Assembly (NCBI GenBank): GCA_963422675.2
Contig: CAXVYS010000024.1
Span: 496,001-560,000, forward strand
DNA: 64,000 nt
Reading direction: 5' to 3'
DNA from: UBA4416 sp963422675
GTDB taxonomy: Bacteria; Bacteroidota; Bacteroidia; B-17B0; Aurantibacillaceae
The translations under genes and the position numbers were made by a program. The notes below the pieces were generated by a model. It had not been told where the DNA came from, did no database searches, and saw only the letters and a program-made list of their open reading frames with translations. This document shows, in pieces, positions 51,157 through 60,201 of this stretch (its first letter is position 1; every line of letters starts with the position of its first letter).

Positions 51157-53586
51157 TTATATCTTTCTCATTTTTAGTAGCAGGCTATTACTGACTACAC
51201 TTACAGAACTCATGGCCATGGCTGCTCCCGCAATCATCGGGTTTAAAAGAAAGCCGTTAACCGGAAATAATATCCCCGCAGCCAATGGTATACCAATGAT
51301 ATTATAAATGAAGGCCCAGAACAAGTTTTGTTTAATAACACTTACGGTACGTTTTGAAAGTTTTATGGCTTTAGGAATTAAAGAAAGATCGGAAGAGATA
51401 ATTGTCATCTTTGCCACATCTATCGCAATATCGGATCCCTTACCCATGGCAATACTTACATCAGCCTGCGCTAAAGCATGTGAATCGTTAATGCCATCGC
51501 CTACCATTGCTACTATTTTTCCTTTTTGCTGAAGTTCTTTAATGAAATCTGCTTTTTGAGCGGGCAATACTTCTGCTTTAAAATGTTTAATGCCCACACT
51601 ATTGGCTACAGCTGTTGCTGTTTTTATATTATCTCCTGTAAGCATATACACTTCAATACCTTCCTGCTGAAGATCAGCAATGGCTTGCCTGGAAGTGGTT
51701 TTTATATGATCACTAATCGCAAGGGTTGCCAGAATTCTGTTTTGATTGGCAAACAGAATCACTGTTTTTGCTTCATCCAATAGTTTCTCAAGGTTCTTAT
51801 GTGTTGCCTCATTTAATGACAATTGATTTTCAATAAGGAGTTGTTTATTGCCCACAAAAAAAATCTGGTCATTTATCGTTGCTATCACCCCTTTCCCTGT
51901 GATACTTTCAAAGCTGTCAAATTTTAAAGGGTGTTGATGCGATCCTGTTTTTTTAAAATAATTAGTAATTGCTTCCGCCAACGGATGCTCCGATTGTTTT
52001 TCGATGGCTGTAAGGATGTGTGTAAAATGATCTTTATCTATTCCATTACTCCAGATCACATCAGTTACTTCCGGTTTACCTTCTGTAATGGTTCCTGTTT
52101 TATCCAGAATTATTACATCCACATGTTTTGCCCGTTCAAGACTCTCAGCATCTTTTATCAGGATGCCCTGTTCTGCTCCCTTACCAATACCTACCATAAT
52201 AGCAGTGGGAGTAGCCAAGCCTAAAGCACAGGGACAGGCAATAACCAATACGGTTACCATAGATAATAAAGCATGTGTTAAGGCATTCTCTCCATCAAAC
52301 ATCATCCAGGCACCAAAGGTAAGAAGTGCGATGCCAATAACTACGGGTACAAAAATTCCTGCAATCTTATCTACCAGCTTCTGCACAGGAGCTTTACTTC
52401 CCTGAGCTTCCTGAACCATTTTTACAATTTGTGCCAACACTGTTTCTCCACCAACTTTTTGCGCAATAATATATAAAGCTCCTTTTTGATTGATAGTGCC
52501 GGCAAATACTTTATTCCCTGTTTTCTTTTCAGTAGGAATTGGTTCTCCCGTAATTGTACTTTCATCTACATTGGATGTCCCGCTTTTTACTTCGCCATCC
52601 ACAGGAATGCGTTCTCCCGGCTTCACCAAAATAACATCTTCCTTTTTTACCCCGGCTACAGGAATCACTTTTTCGGAACCATCGGGCATAATAACTGTAA
52701 CCGTTTTAGGCTGCAGGCCTATCAATTTTTTTATAGCCGACGAGGTATTTGATTTTGCCCGGTCTTCCAACAATTTTCCTAATAAAATAAAAGCAATCAC
52801 TACACCTGCCGCTTCAAAATAAACATCGGCATGTAATCCTCTGCTGTGCCAGTAATCAGGAAACAATGTATTAAAAACACTGAACACATAGGCAACACCT
52901 GTGCTCAAAGCTACAAGAGTATCCATATTAGCTGACTTGTTTTTTGTTTGCTTATAGGCATTCACAAAAAATTGCCTACCAAATATAAATACAACTGGCG
53001 TTGATAAAATCCACATTATATAATTAGCATAAGGGGCATGCATAAAAAACATACCTATCAGCACTAAGGGAATGCATAGAATAACAGAGGCGATTGTTTT
53101 AAACCTAAGTTGGTTATACTGTTTCTCTTTTACTGCTTCCAGTTCTTTTTGCGCATCATCACTTTCATTCGTGATCATATCGTACCCAACACTCTGCAAG
53201 GCGGTTCGGAGTTGTTCAGTAGAAATCTCCGACGAAATAAATTCCACCAATACAGTGTTGGTTGCAATATTAACCGCTGCTTTTACCACTCCTTTTTGTG
53301 CTTTCAAAATACTTTCCACGCTAACTGCGCAGGAGGCACAGGTCATGCCGGTAACCGGAAATGTTTTAACCAGTGTTTCTACACCATATCCCAAATCACG
53401 GATTTTTGAAACAACCTGTTGTAATACATCATCCTTCGCAATATCAATATCTACAATGGCGATCTTATTATTCAGCTCCACTCTATGTTCCCTTACACCG
53501 GTTACAGAAGCAATGCCTTTATCTACAATAAGGGCACAATGTTCACTTTCTACATCTATCAATGGTATCTCTACTCTGTTTTTCAT
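51157..53586 (-). CDS. Copper-translocating P-type ATPase (CopA type)
   Basis: 809 aa from the ATG at 53586. Residues 1-~72 are an HMA-like fold lacking CxxC (SEHCALIV), then a normal HMA with TGMTCASCAVSV (~80-145). Eight membrane helices; CPC in VIACPCALGLATPT; phosphorylation Asp495 in ILDKTGTITEG; SEHPLAEAI; VGDGINDSHALAQADV. It exports Cu(I) from cytoplasm to periplasm using ATP. Located within the copper region, near its chaperone and a putative regulator. Confidence 0.94.
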   Translation of the reverse strand: MKNRVEIPLIDVESEHCALIVDKGIASVTGVREHRVELNNKIAIVDIDIAKDDVLQQVVSKIRDLGYGVETLVKTFPVTGMTCASCAVSVESILKAQKGVVKAAVNIATNTVLVEFISSEISTEQLRTALQSVGYDMITNESDDAQKELEAVKEKQYNQLRFKTIASVILCIPLVLIGMFFMHAPYANYIMWILSTPVVFIFGRQFFVNAYKQTKNKSANMDTLVALSTGVAYVFSVFNTLFPDYWHSRGLHADVYFEAAGVVIAFILLGKLLEDRAKSNTSSAIKKLIGLQPKTVTVIMPDGSEKVIPVAGVKKEDVILVKPGERIPVDGEVKSGTSNVDESTITGEPIPTEKKTGNKVFAGTINQKGALYIIAQKVGGETVLAQIVKMVQEAQGSKAPVQKLVDKIAGIFVPVVIGIALLTFGAWMMFDGENALTHALLSMVTVLVIACPCALGLATPTAIMVGIGKGAEQGILIKDAESLERAKHVDVIILDKTGTITEGKPEVTDVIWSNGIDKDHFTHILTAIEKQSEHPLAEAITNYFKKTGSHQHPLKFDSFESITGKGVIATINDQIFFVGNKQLLIENQLSLNEATHKNLEKLLDEAKTVILFANQNRILATLAISDHIKTTSRQAIADLQQEGIEVYMLTGDNIKTATAVANSVGIKHFKAEVLPAQKADFIKELQQKGKIVAMVGDGINDSHALAQADVSIAMGKGSDIAIDVAKMTIISSDLSLIPKAIKLSKRTVSVIKQNLFWAFIYNIIGIPLAAGILFPVNGFLLNPMIAGAAMAMSSVSVVSNSLLLKMRKI

Positions 53587-53603
53587 GGTAATTGATTTAT
53601 GAT

Positions 53604-53618
53604 ACAAAGTTCGACACT
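53604..53618 (-). promoter_or_regulatory. ACAAAGTTCGACACT box before the ATPase
   Basis: On the minus strand AGTGTCGAACTTTGT, 17 nt upstream of the start; shares AGTG and GAACTTTGT with the box at 51090. Confidence 0.4.
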
Positions 53619-53653
53619 TACCCGCTTATAGTACTTACATCTTCATGATTGGA

Positions 53654-54232
53654 TTATACATCTTTTTTGGATTTAACATGATCCAGAGAAAGTCTTTTTT
53701 TATCTTTTACGGTTTTAAAATAGCTCGGTGTAAGGCCTGTTACTTTTTTAAACTGGTTGGAGAGATGTGAAGCACTGCTGTAGCCCATTTCATCTGCTAT
53801 TTCGTTCAGACTTAATTCGTCGTACACCAGTAATTCTTTTACTCTTTCTATTTTTTGCAGAATAATATAATGCTCAATAGTAATGCCTTCTATTTCAGAA
53901 AACAGGTTACTGAGGTAGCTATAATCCTTATTCAGTTTTTGGGCGATCAGATCTGAATAATTTTGTTTGGGTTTATCTTCTCCATTGTGAACCTGACTGA
54001 TCACTACAGTTTTAATTTTTTCAATGAGTTTGCTTTTTTTATCATCGATCAATTCAAAGCCGTGAGGCGTTAATTTAGAGCTGATTTCTTTTAGCGCCTC
54101 ACTACTTATCTTTGCCGGTAAATCTACTTCACCCATTGTAACGTTGGCCGTTGAATACCCAAGTGTATCAAACTCTGATTTAACTACTGCGATGCAACGG
54201 TTACAAACCATATTTCTGATATACAATTTCAT
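53654..54232 (-). CDS. HMA-AraC fusion transcriptional regulator
   Basis: 192 aa. The N-terminal ~65 residues resemble an HMA domain with the CxxC in KLYIRNMVCNRCIAVVKSEF. The C-terminal ~105 residues are an AraC-type pair of helix-turn-helix motifs (DKDYSYLSNLFSEIEGITIEHYI, LSLNEIADEMGYSSASHLSNQFKKVTGLTPSYFK). A metal-sensing HMA fused directly to AraC suggests Cu(I)-dependent control of the neighbouring copper genes. Such proteins occur in other Bacteroidota beside copper ATPases. Confidence 0.85.
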   Translation of the reverse strand: MKLYIRNMVCNRCIAVVKSEFDTLGYSTANVTMGEVDLPAKISSEALKEISSKLTPHGFELIDDKKSKLIEKIKTVVISQVHNGEDKPKQNYSDLIAQKLNKDYSYLSNLFSEIEGITIEHYIILQKIERVKELLVYDELSLNEIADEMGYSSASHLSNQFKKVTGLTPSYFKTVKDKKRLSLDHVKSKKDV

Positions 54233-54311
54233 GTTTTCTTTATTTTATAAATGCAGTGGCTGCCAATACTCGTTCCCTCTAGCTAATATAATAACAAATG
54301 CATAAGGAACA

Positions 54312-54674
54312 TTATTTTTTGCGTTCGTACTGGCAACATTCAGGTAAATTTTTATAGGCATTTATATCCCCACTGTACTTCTCGTTATCATAACCTACCG
54401 AAGCAATGTTTTTTTCGATCTGGTCGAGGTTAATTTGTGTACTATCAAATGATACATTCATTATTTTTGTATCTACATTCCAGTCTGCTTTAGCAACACC
54501 TTTTACCTTTAAGGAACCTTCGATTGTTTTTTTACACATTTCGCAATTGCCCCACACTTTAATGTTTTCAGTGGTATTAGCTGCAACACTTGTATTGGAT
54601 GTTTCGTTATTGCCACAGGCAGTAAACAATATAACGGCTGATATAACGGTTAGTATTTTATGTGCTATTTTCAT
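54312..54674 (-). CDS. HMA-domain lipoprotein with CCQY tail
   Basis: 120 aa. Lipoprotein signal with Cys in VILFTACGNNE, then an HMA-like domain with WGNCEMCKKTIEGSLK and the C-terminal PECCQYERKK. The same arrangement forms the N-terminal half of the protein at 49997. Overlaps the end of the T9SS multicopper oxidase gene by 4 nt, so the two are coupled. Probable periplasmic copper binding. Confidence 0.85.
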   Translation of the reverse strand: MKIAHKILTVISAVILFTACGNNETSNTSVAANTTENIKVWGNCEMCKKTIEGSLKVKGVAKADWNVDTKIMNVSFDSTQINLDQIEKNIASVGYDNEKYSGDINAYKNLPECCQYERKK

Positions 54675-56386
54675 TGTATAATTAGTTTTTTAGTTAATAA
54701 TGTATTTTTAGTTTTTACCTGTACAGTGTATATACCTTGTGTGTAATTGCTTGTACTAATTGGCATTTTTGCATTGCTTATCGTGTTTTCAGAATAGACA
54801 AGGTCTCCCAAAGTATTATAAATAGATAGAGTAGTGGCTTCGTCCTTTTTGAAATCCTGAAGACTAACCGTTACCAAACCTGTAGCGGGATTTGGATAAA
54901 TAGAAAAGGCATTCTTATTTTCTGTATCCTGTGGAATACCTGTAACGGCTGATGATACCACAAATTGCCCCATCATACCATCGTCTTCATGCATGAGCAC
55001 ATGGCAATGAAACATATAGGGAATCACGGTGTCTGCAAAATCCGTAAACTTAGTAATGAAGCGTACCGTTTCATTGGGATAAACCAAGACAACATCTTTT
55101 TTCCCACGCTCAAATTGTGGAGGCAGGTTTCCGTCCCTGTCTAAAATATAAAAAGGCACATCATGTAAATGGAAAGGATGCGCCACCATAGTTTGGTTGG
55201 TGAGTTCCCAGATCTCTGTATGATTTAAAGGGATGCGGTAGTCGATGCGCATCATATCAAATGTGCTGTCGTTAAAGAAAAATGGGCCATCCATAATCGT
55301 TGCGTTCGCTGCCGTAAAACGAATCGTGCGTGTGGCATTTGCCTGAGAAGGAAGATACGGATTTACGGGAACTAACGTTGAGGGGATAGTAGTTACAGGG
55401 TTACTGGTTTGAAGTCCTACATTTATCTGAAGTACATTAAAATCTGTTCCATTAAGTGGGCTATCCATTGACGGGTTTCCGGGACCCATTGGCATGGTTG
55501 GCCCTCCCTGAACTCCCATTGGAAGTTCGGAACCATAACTCATCAGGTAAAGTGTTTGGCCATTCATCCCGGAAAGATTCACCAGGATCTCAGCTCTTTC
55601 TCCGGGGCTCAACCGTATGCGTGTAGCAGCTACAGGTTGCTGTAACAATCCTCCATCGCTTCCGATAACAGAAAATGAAGTGTTAGCACTTAAACCAAAA
55701 TTATAATTACGTTCGCCTCCTGCATTTAATAATCTTAGCCGTACAACCTGCGCAGGAAAAGAAGCGACTACAGTATTGCTGTAATTGGCTCTCACACCAT
55801 TTACCAATAGTAGGCTATCTTCCATACCACGGTGCATCACCTGGTTAACACTATCGAATTGCTGCGTTTGAATAATCAGGGGGAAATCATCCACTCCGTA
55901 TTTTCGGGGCAAGGTAAGAGCAGCTTCTGCAGCATCGCGTACAATAATCATCCCGGCTATTCCTTTCATGGTATGCATAGCAGTTTTTCCCATAAAATGT
56001 GGATGGTACCAATAGGTGGCTGCATCATTCATGATCGTAAAACCCGGACTCCATATTGCTCCCGGTAAAATGGTGGTATGAGGCCCCCCATCGTTGGAAG
56101 GTGCCACATGCAAACCATGCCAATGCATTGTGGTTGTATCGTTCATTTGATTATTCACACTCATGGTTACCGGTGAGCCATTCCTTAATATCAGAGTAGG
56201 CCCCAGGTAGCGATGAGCATTGACTCCAAACGTGTTGGTTTTTTTTCCGGAGACAAACGCTACACTGTCTTTATGTAATACCAAACTGATATTAGTACCC
56301 GAAAGTGTATCCGGTACGTACAGCGGTGTTTGTGCAAACAGACTCATCGCCGTTAAAATAAACGTAACTATAAAAATAGGTTTCAT
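54671..56386 (-). CDS. Multicopper oxidase with T9SS C-terminal sorting domain
   Basis: 571 aa. Signal peptide (~1-19). Copper ligands: TMHWHGLHVAPSNDGG, ATYWYHPHFMGKTAMHTM, VAHPFHLHDVPFYI and YMFHCHVLMHEDDGMMG. The C-terminal ~80 residues (FSIYPNPATGLVTVSLQDF... ending TKKLIIQ) are a type A sorting domain, so the enzyme is exported through the type IX system to the cell surface. Cu oxidation or bilirubin-oxidase-like activity is likely. The ligand sites for trinuclear and type-1 copper appear present. Confidence 0.9.
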   Translation of the reverse strand: MKPIFIVTFILTAMSLFAQTPLYVPDTLSGTNISLVLHKDSVAFVSGKKTNTFGVNAHRYLGPTLILRNGSPVTMSVNNQMNDTTTMHWHGLHVAPSNDGGPHTTILPGAIWSPGFTIMNDAATYWYHPHFMGKTAMHTMKGIAGMIIVRDAAEAALTLPRKYGVDDFPLIIQTQQFDSVNQVMHRGMEDSLLLVNGVRANYSNTVVASFPAQVVRLRLLNAGGERNYNFGLSANTSFSVIGSDGGLLQQPVAATRIRLSPGERAEILVNLSGMNGQTLYLMSYGSELPMGVQGGPTMPMGPGNPSMDSPLNGTDFNVLQINVGLQTSNPVTTIPSTLVPVNPYLPSQANATRTIRFTAANATIMDGPFFFNDSTFDMMRIDYRIPLNHTEIWELTNQTMVAHPFHLHDVPFYILDRDGNLPPQFERGKKDVVLVYPNETVRFITKFTDFADTVIPYMFHCHVLMHEDDGMMGQFVVSSAVTGIPQDTENKNAFSIYPNPATGLVTVSLQDFKKDEATTLSIYNTLGDLVYSENTISNAKMPISTSNYTQGIYTVQVKTKNTLLTKKLIIQ

Positions 56387-56402
56387 GATAAAATTTTAAT
56401 AA

Positions 56403-56426
56403 AGGGAAGAGTAATTACTCTTCCCT
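56403..56426. terminator. 24-nt perfect palindrome between two minus-strand genes
   Basis: AGGGAAGAGTAA (56403-56414) is followed directly by its reverse complement. On the minus strand it follows the stop of the 301-aa gene and is trailed by an AT-rich tail, so it could be a terminator or processing hairpin; equally it could be an operator upstream of the oxidase gene. Confidence 0.5.
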
Positions 56427-56430
56427 CCTA

Positions 56431-57336
56431 TTAGTTAATAATTATCTTTTTAATTTCCTTAGCTTCATTCGCCTGTACTTTTAAAAAGTAAGTGCCTTTT
56501 GCTAACCCTGTTGTATTAAGGGTGTTTTTGTAGTTACCCTTCGCATCGGTTGTATTGATTTCTTTAATCAATTTACCGGAGCAATCAATTAATTGTAGAA
56601 TAATGTTTGCGGATTTTTGCAAATTCATTTCTACGGAAATATAATCTGTTGCAGGATTCGGATAAACAGAAATGGTTCCCGTATAATTTTCCATATTAGT
56701 AATTCCGGTAGCTGTACCCGGAACAACGCCTGAAAAACCAAGATTATCTACGTATAAATAACTGTTGTTTGCAGGAGTTGTTCCACTGGCAGAAAGAATG
56801 ATTTGAACTGTATCGGGATTAGCTGTGCTTTTATAATTTAAACTTATGCTAAATGTTGCCCAACTCATTACCATACCTGTTAGTTGCTGCGATCCGTTTG
56901 CAATGGTGTCGCGCTTCATCGTAGAGGTATTCCATTTGGTTAAAAAAACCAGGATTGATCCTACATCTCCGCTATAGCCCATGTACTGCCAGTTTCCTGT
57001 AAAGGCGGCCGAACGCGTTGTGTATGGAGAACCACCCTGAACTTTCATGCTGCCTATATTTAGCGTACCGTTGGTTGCAATACCCGGTATAACACCCATT
57101 CCTGTAACTGTTTTTGAAGTTAATTTTAAATACGACGATCCTACATTTCCGGGAGTTCCTTTAGTACATGTGTAAACACCTGCCGTGGTTGTCGTGCCAT
57201 TTAACTGATCCCAGTTATCAGGGTTACTGTAGGAACCCATACTGGTCCAGTTTTCGAATCCGTTGTTTGGAATTTGAGCAATAGCCGGCAGGGCTAAACA
57301 GCATGCCGAAATAATAACTATAAATTGTTTTTTCAT
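56431..57336 (-). CDS. T9SS type A sorting-domain protein
   Basis: 301 aa. Signal peptide (~1-20), then a beta-sandwich-like region beginning IPNNGFENWTSMGSYSNPDNWDQLNG (as in the PCMD/carbohydrate-binding-like exported proteins of Bacteroidota), and a C-terminal sorting domain (TISVYPNPATDYISVEMNL... ending KEIKKIIIN). Surface or secreted. Specific function unknown; upstream of the T9SS multicopper oxidase. Confidence 0.82.
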   Translation of the reverse strand: MKKQFIVIISACCLALPAIAQIPNNGFENWTSMGSYSNPDNWDQLNGTTTTAGVYTCTKGTPGNVGSSYLKLTSKTVTGMGVIPGIATNGTLNIGSMKVQGGSPYTTRSAAFTGNWQYMGYSGDVGSILVFLTKWNTSTMKRDTIANGSQQLTGMVMSWATFSISLNYKSTANPDTVQIILSASGTTPANNSYLYVDNLGFSGVVPGTATGITNMENYTGTISVYPNPATDYISVEMNLQKSANIILQLIDCSGKLIKEINTTDAKGNYKNTLNTTGLAKGTYFLKVQANEAKEIKKIIIN

Positions 57337-57425
57337 TTTAGAATTTTTTTAATTGATTTAATATTTATAAAAACACGGTAAACCTACTACGTAATTATAG
57401 CAGACACACATCATTTTTAATTAAA

Positions 57426-57812
57426 TCAAATTCTAAAGGTCCGGTTTAGGAGGTAAACGGGATTTGCACTTTGATAGGGAGGTGCGTGAAAATCAGGAAG
57501 AGTATAAATCTCAATAGAGGGCTTTACAAAAAGTGTTGTTTCTGTATACGAAGGATAAATAAATGGTGTTAATGATTTATCCGGAACAATAACGGTTGCA
57601 ACAGCCTGGTGATTATCTTTAACTTTATAGCTAAGTGTTTTATCCTTACAACAGCCCATACTCTTCTTTTTAGAACCGCAGCAATTATCTTTTTCCAGTT
57701 GAAGAAGAGACATCCCTTTCAGTTTTCCGGCACAATAATGCAGGCTAACGGTAAAGCCCGATGCAATAACAAAGTAGAAAACAGAAAGAAGTATGATGGC
57801 CGTTTTTTTCAT
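57426..57812 (-). CDS. HYC_CC_PP family protein
   Basis: 128 aa. N-terminal helix (~4-22), then SLHYCAGKLKGMSL (HYC), DNCCGSKKKSMGCCKDK (CC motifs), and FHAPPYQSANPVY (PP). This combination defines the HYC_CC_PP family, frequently found beside copper genes in Bacteroidota. The cysteine cluster suggests metal binding in the periplasm. A TACATTTG box sits 9 nt upstream at 57822-57829. Confidence 0.85.
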   Translation of the reverse strand: MKKTAIILLSVFYFVIASGFTVSLHYCAGKLKGMSLLQLEKDNCCGSKKKSMGCCKDKTLSYKVKDNHQAVATVIVPDKSLTPFIYPSYTETTLFVKPSIEIYTLPDFHAPPYQSANPVYLLNRTFRI

Positions 57813-57821
57813 TGAGTATTA

Positions 57822-57829
57822 CAAATGTA
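57822..57829 (-). promoter_or_regulatory. -7 box (TACATTTG) of the HYC_CC_PP gene
   Basis: On the minus strand TACATTTG ends 9 nt before the ATG; transcription would begin only a few nucleotides upstream of the start codon. Confidence 0.5.
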
Positions 57830-57936
57830 TAAAATAAAACATATCCTGTGTTTTTGTTTTTGTAAATTTCTATAAAAAAACGGTTTGGATTAATCCTATA
57901 TTGGGTTAAACCAGCAGTAACGATTTGTACCCTGTT

Positions 57937-58341
57937 CTATTGAATCGATAATCTTTCCATTTCCAATATTCTAAAATCACTGGAAAGTTTAAGCCATTCC
58001 TCACCATTAATATCCATTTTCATCGGATTTGAAAAACAATGGATACAAATTCTTAAAAGTTCTGCAATATCTATATAGTTAACTTTTTCATCAGTGGTAA
58101 CCTGGTTCATTAAGGTTTCTAAAACAGTTTGCATCCCTTCCCGGCTTTTCGCTTTTACAGCAGGGTATTTACTCAGATATTCCGTAAAGTCAATCTCTTC
58201 TGAACATTTTAAAAGCAAAAATAATATCCCGTTTATAATATCGGTATGCTCTCTTTTAGTCAGCGTCATCTTGTTATTCTGATGTTTTTCAAAATAAATA
58301 ACTAATTCGATGAGTTGTTTTTCAAACAGTTTTTGATTCAT
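57937..58341 (-). CDS. Unknown helical protein
   Basis: 134 aa, no signal or membrane segment, predicted helical (KLFEKQLIELVIYFEKHQNNK, LLKCSEEIDFTEYLSKYP, LLRICIHCFSNPMKMDING). No motif recognised. It lies between the copper region and the potassium operon on the same strand, 162 nt from the latter. Confidence 0.6.
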   Translation of the reverse strand: MNQKLFEKQLIELVIYFEKHQNNKMTLTKREHTDIINGILFLLLKCSEEIDFTEYLSKYPAVKAKSREGMQTVLETLMNQVTTDEKVNYIDIAELLRICIHCFSNPMKMDINGEEWLKLSSDFRILEMERLSIQ

Positions 58342-58503
58342 AAGGAGGTGTGTATGAGGAATTTGATCCGGATTTGTATAAATAAGTAAATAGAAAACTC
58401 AGTACAAAGATAGTTAACAATATTCATAATAAAGAAGAATAGGTCTAAACGCTTTAAAACATTATAGCCCTGGTAAGCTACCACTCCCGTTTACAGGAAA
58501 CTA

Positions 58504-60201
58504 CTACACACCAGGGAGGTGGAAATAAAATGTGGTGCCCGATCCCCAAACACTTTTCAGGTCAATATGTCCGTTTTGTGCAATAATAAATTCTTTGGCA
58601 ATAGCCAGGCCCAAACCCGTTCCATTTTTGTTGCTCCCCGGAATCTGAAAGAATTTATCAAAGATTTTGTCCTGGTATTTTGGCTCAATTCCTTTTCCAA
58701 AATCCTGAACAGAAAACTCCACACGTTCTTCTTTCCTGGTAATCGTTATGTTTATCTTTTCATTTTCAGGAGAATATCTAATCGCATTGCTTAACAGGTT
58801 AACCATTACCCAGGCAGTTTTTTCAAGGTCAGCATATACTTTCGGTAGATTTTCTTCTATTTCCAATTCTAATTTAATTTGCTTTTGCTCTGCCTGAAAT
58901 TTCAAAGCATCTATCGCGTATTTTACAATATCTTTTGAATCTACTTTCTGAAAATTCAACTGGATCTTCCCTGTCTCTACCTGTGCCATATTCAGCACTT
59001 CTCCCGTAATTCTTAAAAGCCTTTCCGAGTCTCCTTTTATATTATTCACCAATTGCTTCTGCTCCTCATTTAAATCCCCCACACGGGTATCCTCCAATAA
59101 TTTTGAACTTAATTTAATGGAGGCAATGGGTGTTTTTAATTCATGTGAAATGGTCGCGATAAAATTTGTTTTTGCTAAATCGAGTTCCTGAAACTGAGTA
59201 ACATTTTTTAATAGAATAACTTCTCCAATTGGTTTATCTTCCGAAAGAATTGAAATGTTTTCTATATTGAAATAACTTTCTTTACCCTCTGCTATAATTT
59301 TTATAGGTTTTGCATGAATTTTTTTTGCTAACAATAGCTTCATCAAATCGTTGTTTAAAGCCACGTCAGGAGCATATTTACCAACCAATTCCTCTTCATT
59401 CAAGCCTAACAACTGCACTGCCTGAATGTTTGAGAACAGGATCACCTGGTGTTCATTAAGCCCGATAATGGCATCTTTCATATGAGCAATAATCGTTTCA
59501 ATGCGTTTCTTTTCAAACATGATCTTGGCAAGATTACTGTTCTCGTATTGTTCAAGCTTTTCGGCCATCGCATTAAATGCCTCTGCTAATTCTCCAAATT
59601 CATCATTCGATGTAAAATGCAAACGCTGGTGGTAGTTTTTTCCCGAAATCTGTTTGATACTTTCAGTTAACTGCCGGATGGGATCCGCAATATAACCGGG
59701 GAAATTAATGATAAAGGTGAATACAACTAGAAAGCACAATCCTCCTATCGCACCAATATATGCCAAAACATTATCGGCTGTTTTTTGTGCCTGATCGTTT
59801 TTCCGTAAAATAGCCTGCATATTTATTTCCATCAAACTATTTAAATTTTGTTTTAATCTTAAACCGGTTTTTTTGGAAAACCCTTTTTTTACTAAACTTT
59901 CAAACCCTGATTTAACCTCCTGTGTATACTTGTTTTCGCCAACTTCCGTGATATTATTTTCCTGTAGTTTTAAATTTCTTTTAAAACCAGTGATGAATTT
60001 TGCAGTATCAGTTCCAATGTTGTCTAAGCTCTGCAACATGGATTTTGTATATTGAATCGACTCGTAATTATCCTTTAAAATCCCTTTGGATTCTTCTGCA
60101 ATCAAATGAATATAAACAGCTCCTACGCTCCCAATCAAAATAATGACAGCAAATAAGAAGCCGAGGCCTAAACTCAATTTACTTTTAATTTTTAGTTTCA
60201 T
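58504..60201 (-). CDS. Membrane HAMP/PAS sensor histidine kinase
   Basis: 565 aa. Two membrane helices (~8-30 and ~147-168) bracket a ~115-residue periplasmic part. HAMP ~168-222, PAS ~235-330, HisKA with His353 in ATISHELKTPIASIKLSSK, and ATPase domain with NLLSNAIRYSPENEK, DFGKGIEPKYQDKIF and GTGLGLAIAKEF. One base of overlap with the KdpD-N gene upstream suggests it is the kinase half of a split KdpD. No response regulator is encoded in the operon. Confidence 0.92.
   Translation of the reverse strand: MKLKIKSKLSLGLGFLFAVIILIGSVGAVYIHLIAEESKGILKDNYESIQYTKSMLQSLDNIGTDTAKFITGFKRNLKLQENNITEVGENKYTQEVKSGFESLVKKGFSKKTGLRLKQNLNSLMEINMQAILRKNDQAQKTADNVLAYIGAIGGLCFLVVFTFIINFPGYIADPIRQLTESIKQISGKNYHQRLHFTSNDEFGELAEAFNAMAEKLEQYENSNLAKIMFEKKRIETIIAHMKDAIIGLNEHQVILFSNIQAVQLLGLNEEELVGKYAPDVALNNDLMKLLLAKKIHAKPIKIIAEGKESYFNIENISILSEDKPIGEVILLKNVTQFQELDLAKTNFIATISHELKTPIASIKLSSKLLEDTRVGDLNEEQKQLVNNIKGDSERLLRITGEVLNMAQVETGKIQLNFQKVDSKDIVKYAIDALKFQAEQKQIKLELEIEENLPKVYADLEKTAWVMVNLLSNAIRYSPENEKINITITRKEERVEFSVQDFGKGIEPKYQDKIFDKFFQIPGSNKNGTGLGLAIAKEFIIAQNGHIDLKSVWGSGTTFYFHLPGV

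Noticed and set aside
58468..58516. CCCTGGT...ACCAGGG inverted repeat at the end of the histidine kinase gene as terminator
   Set aside because: The loop is very long, the repeat overlaps the stop codon and there is no T run; too weak to call.
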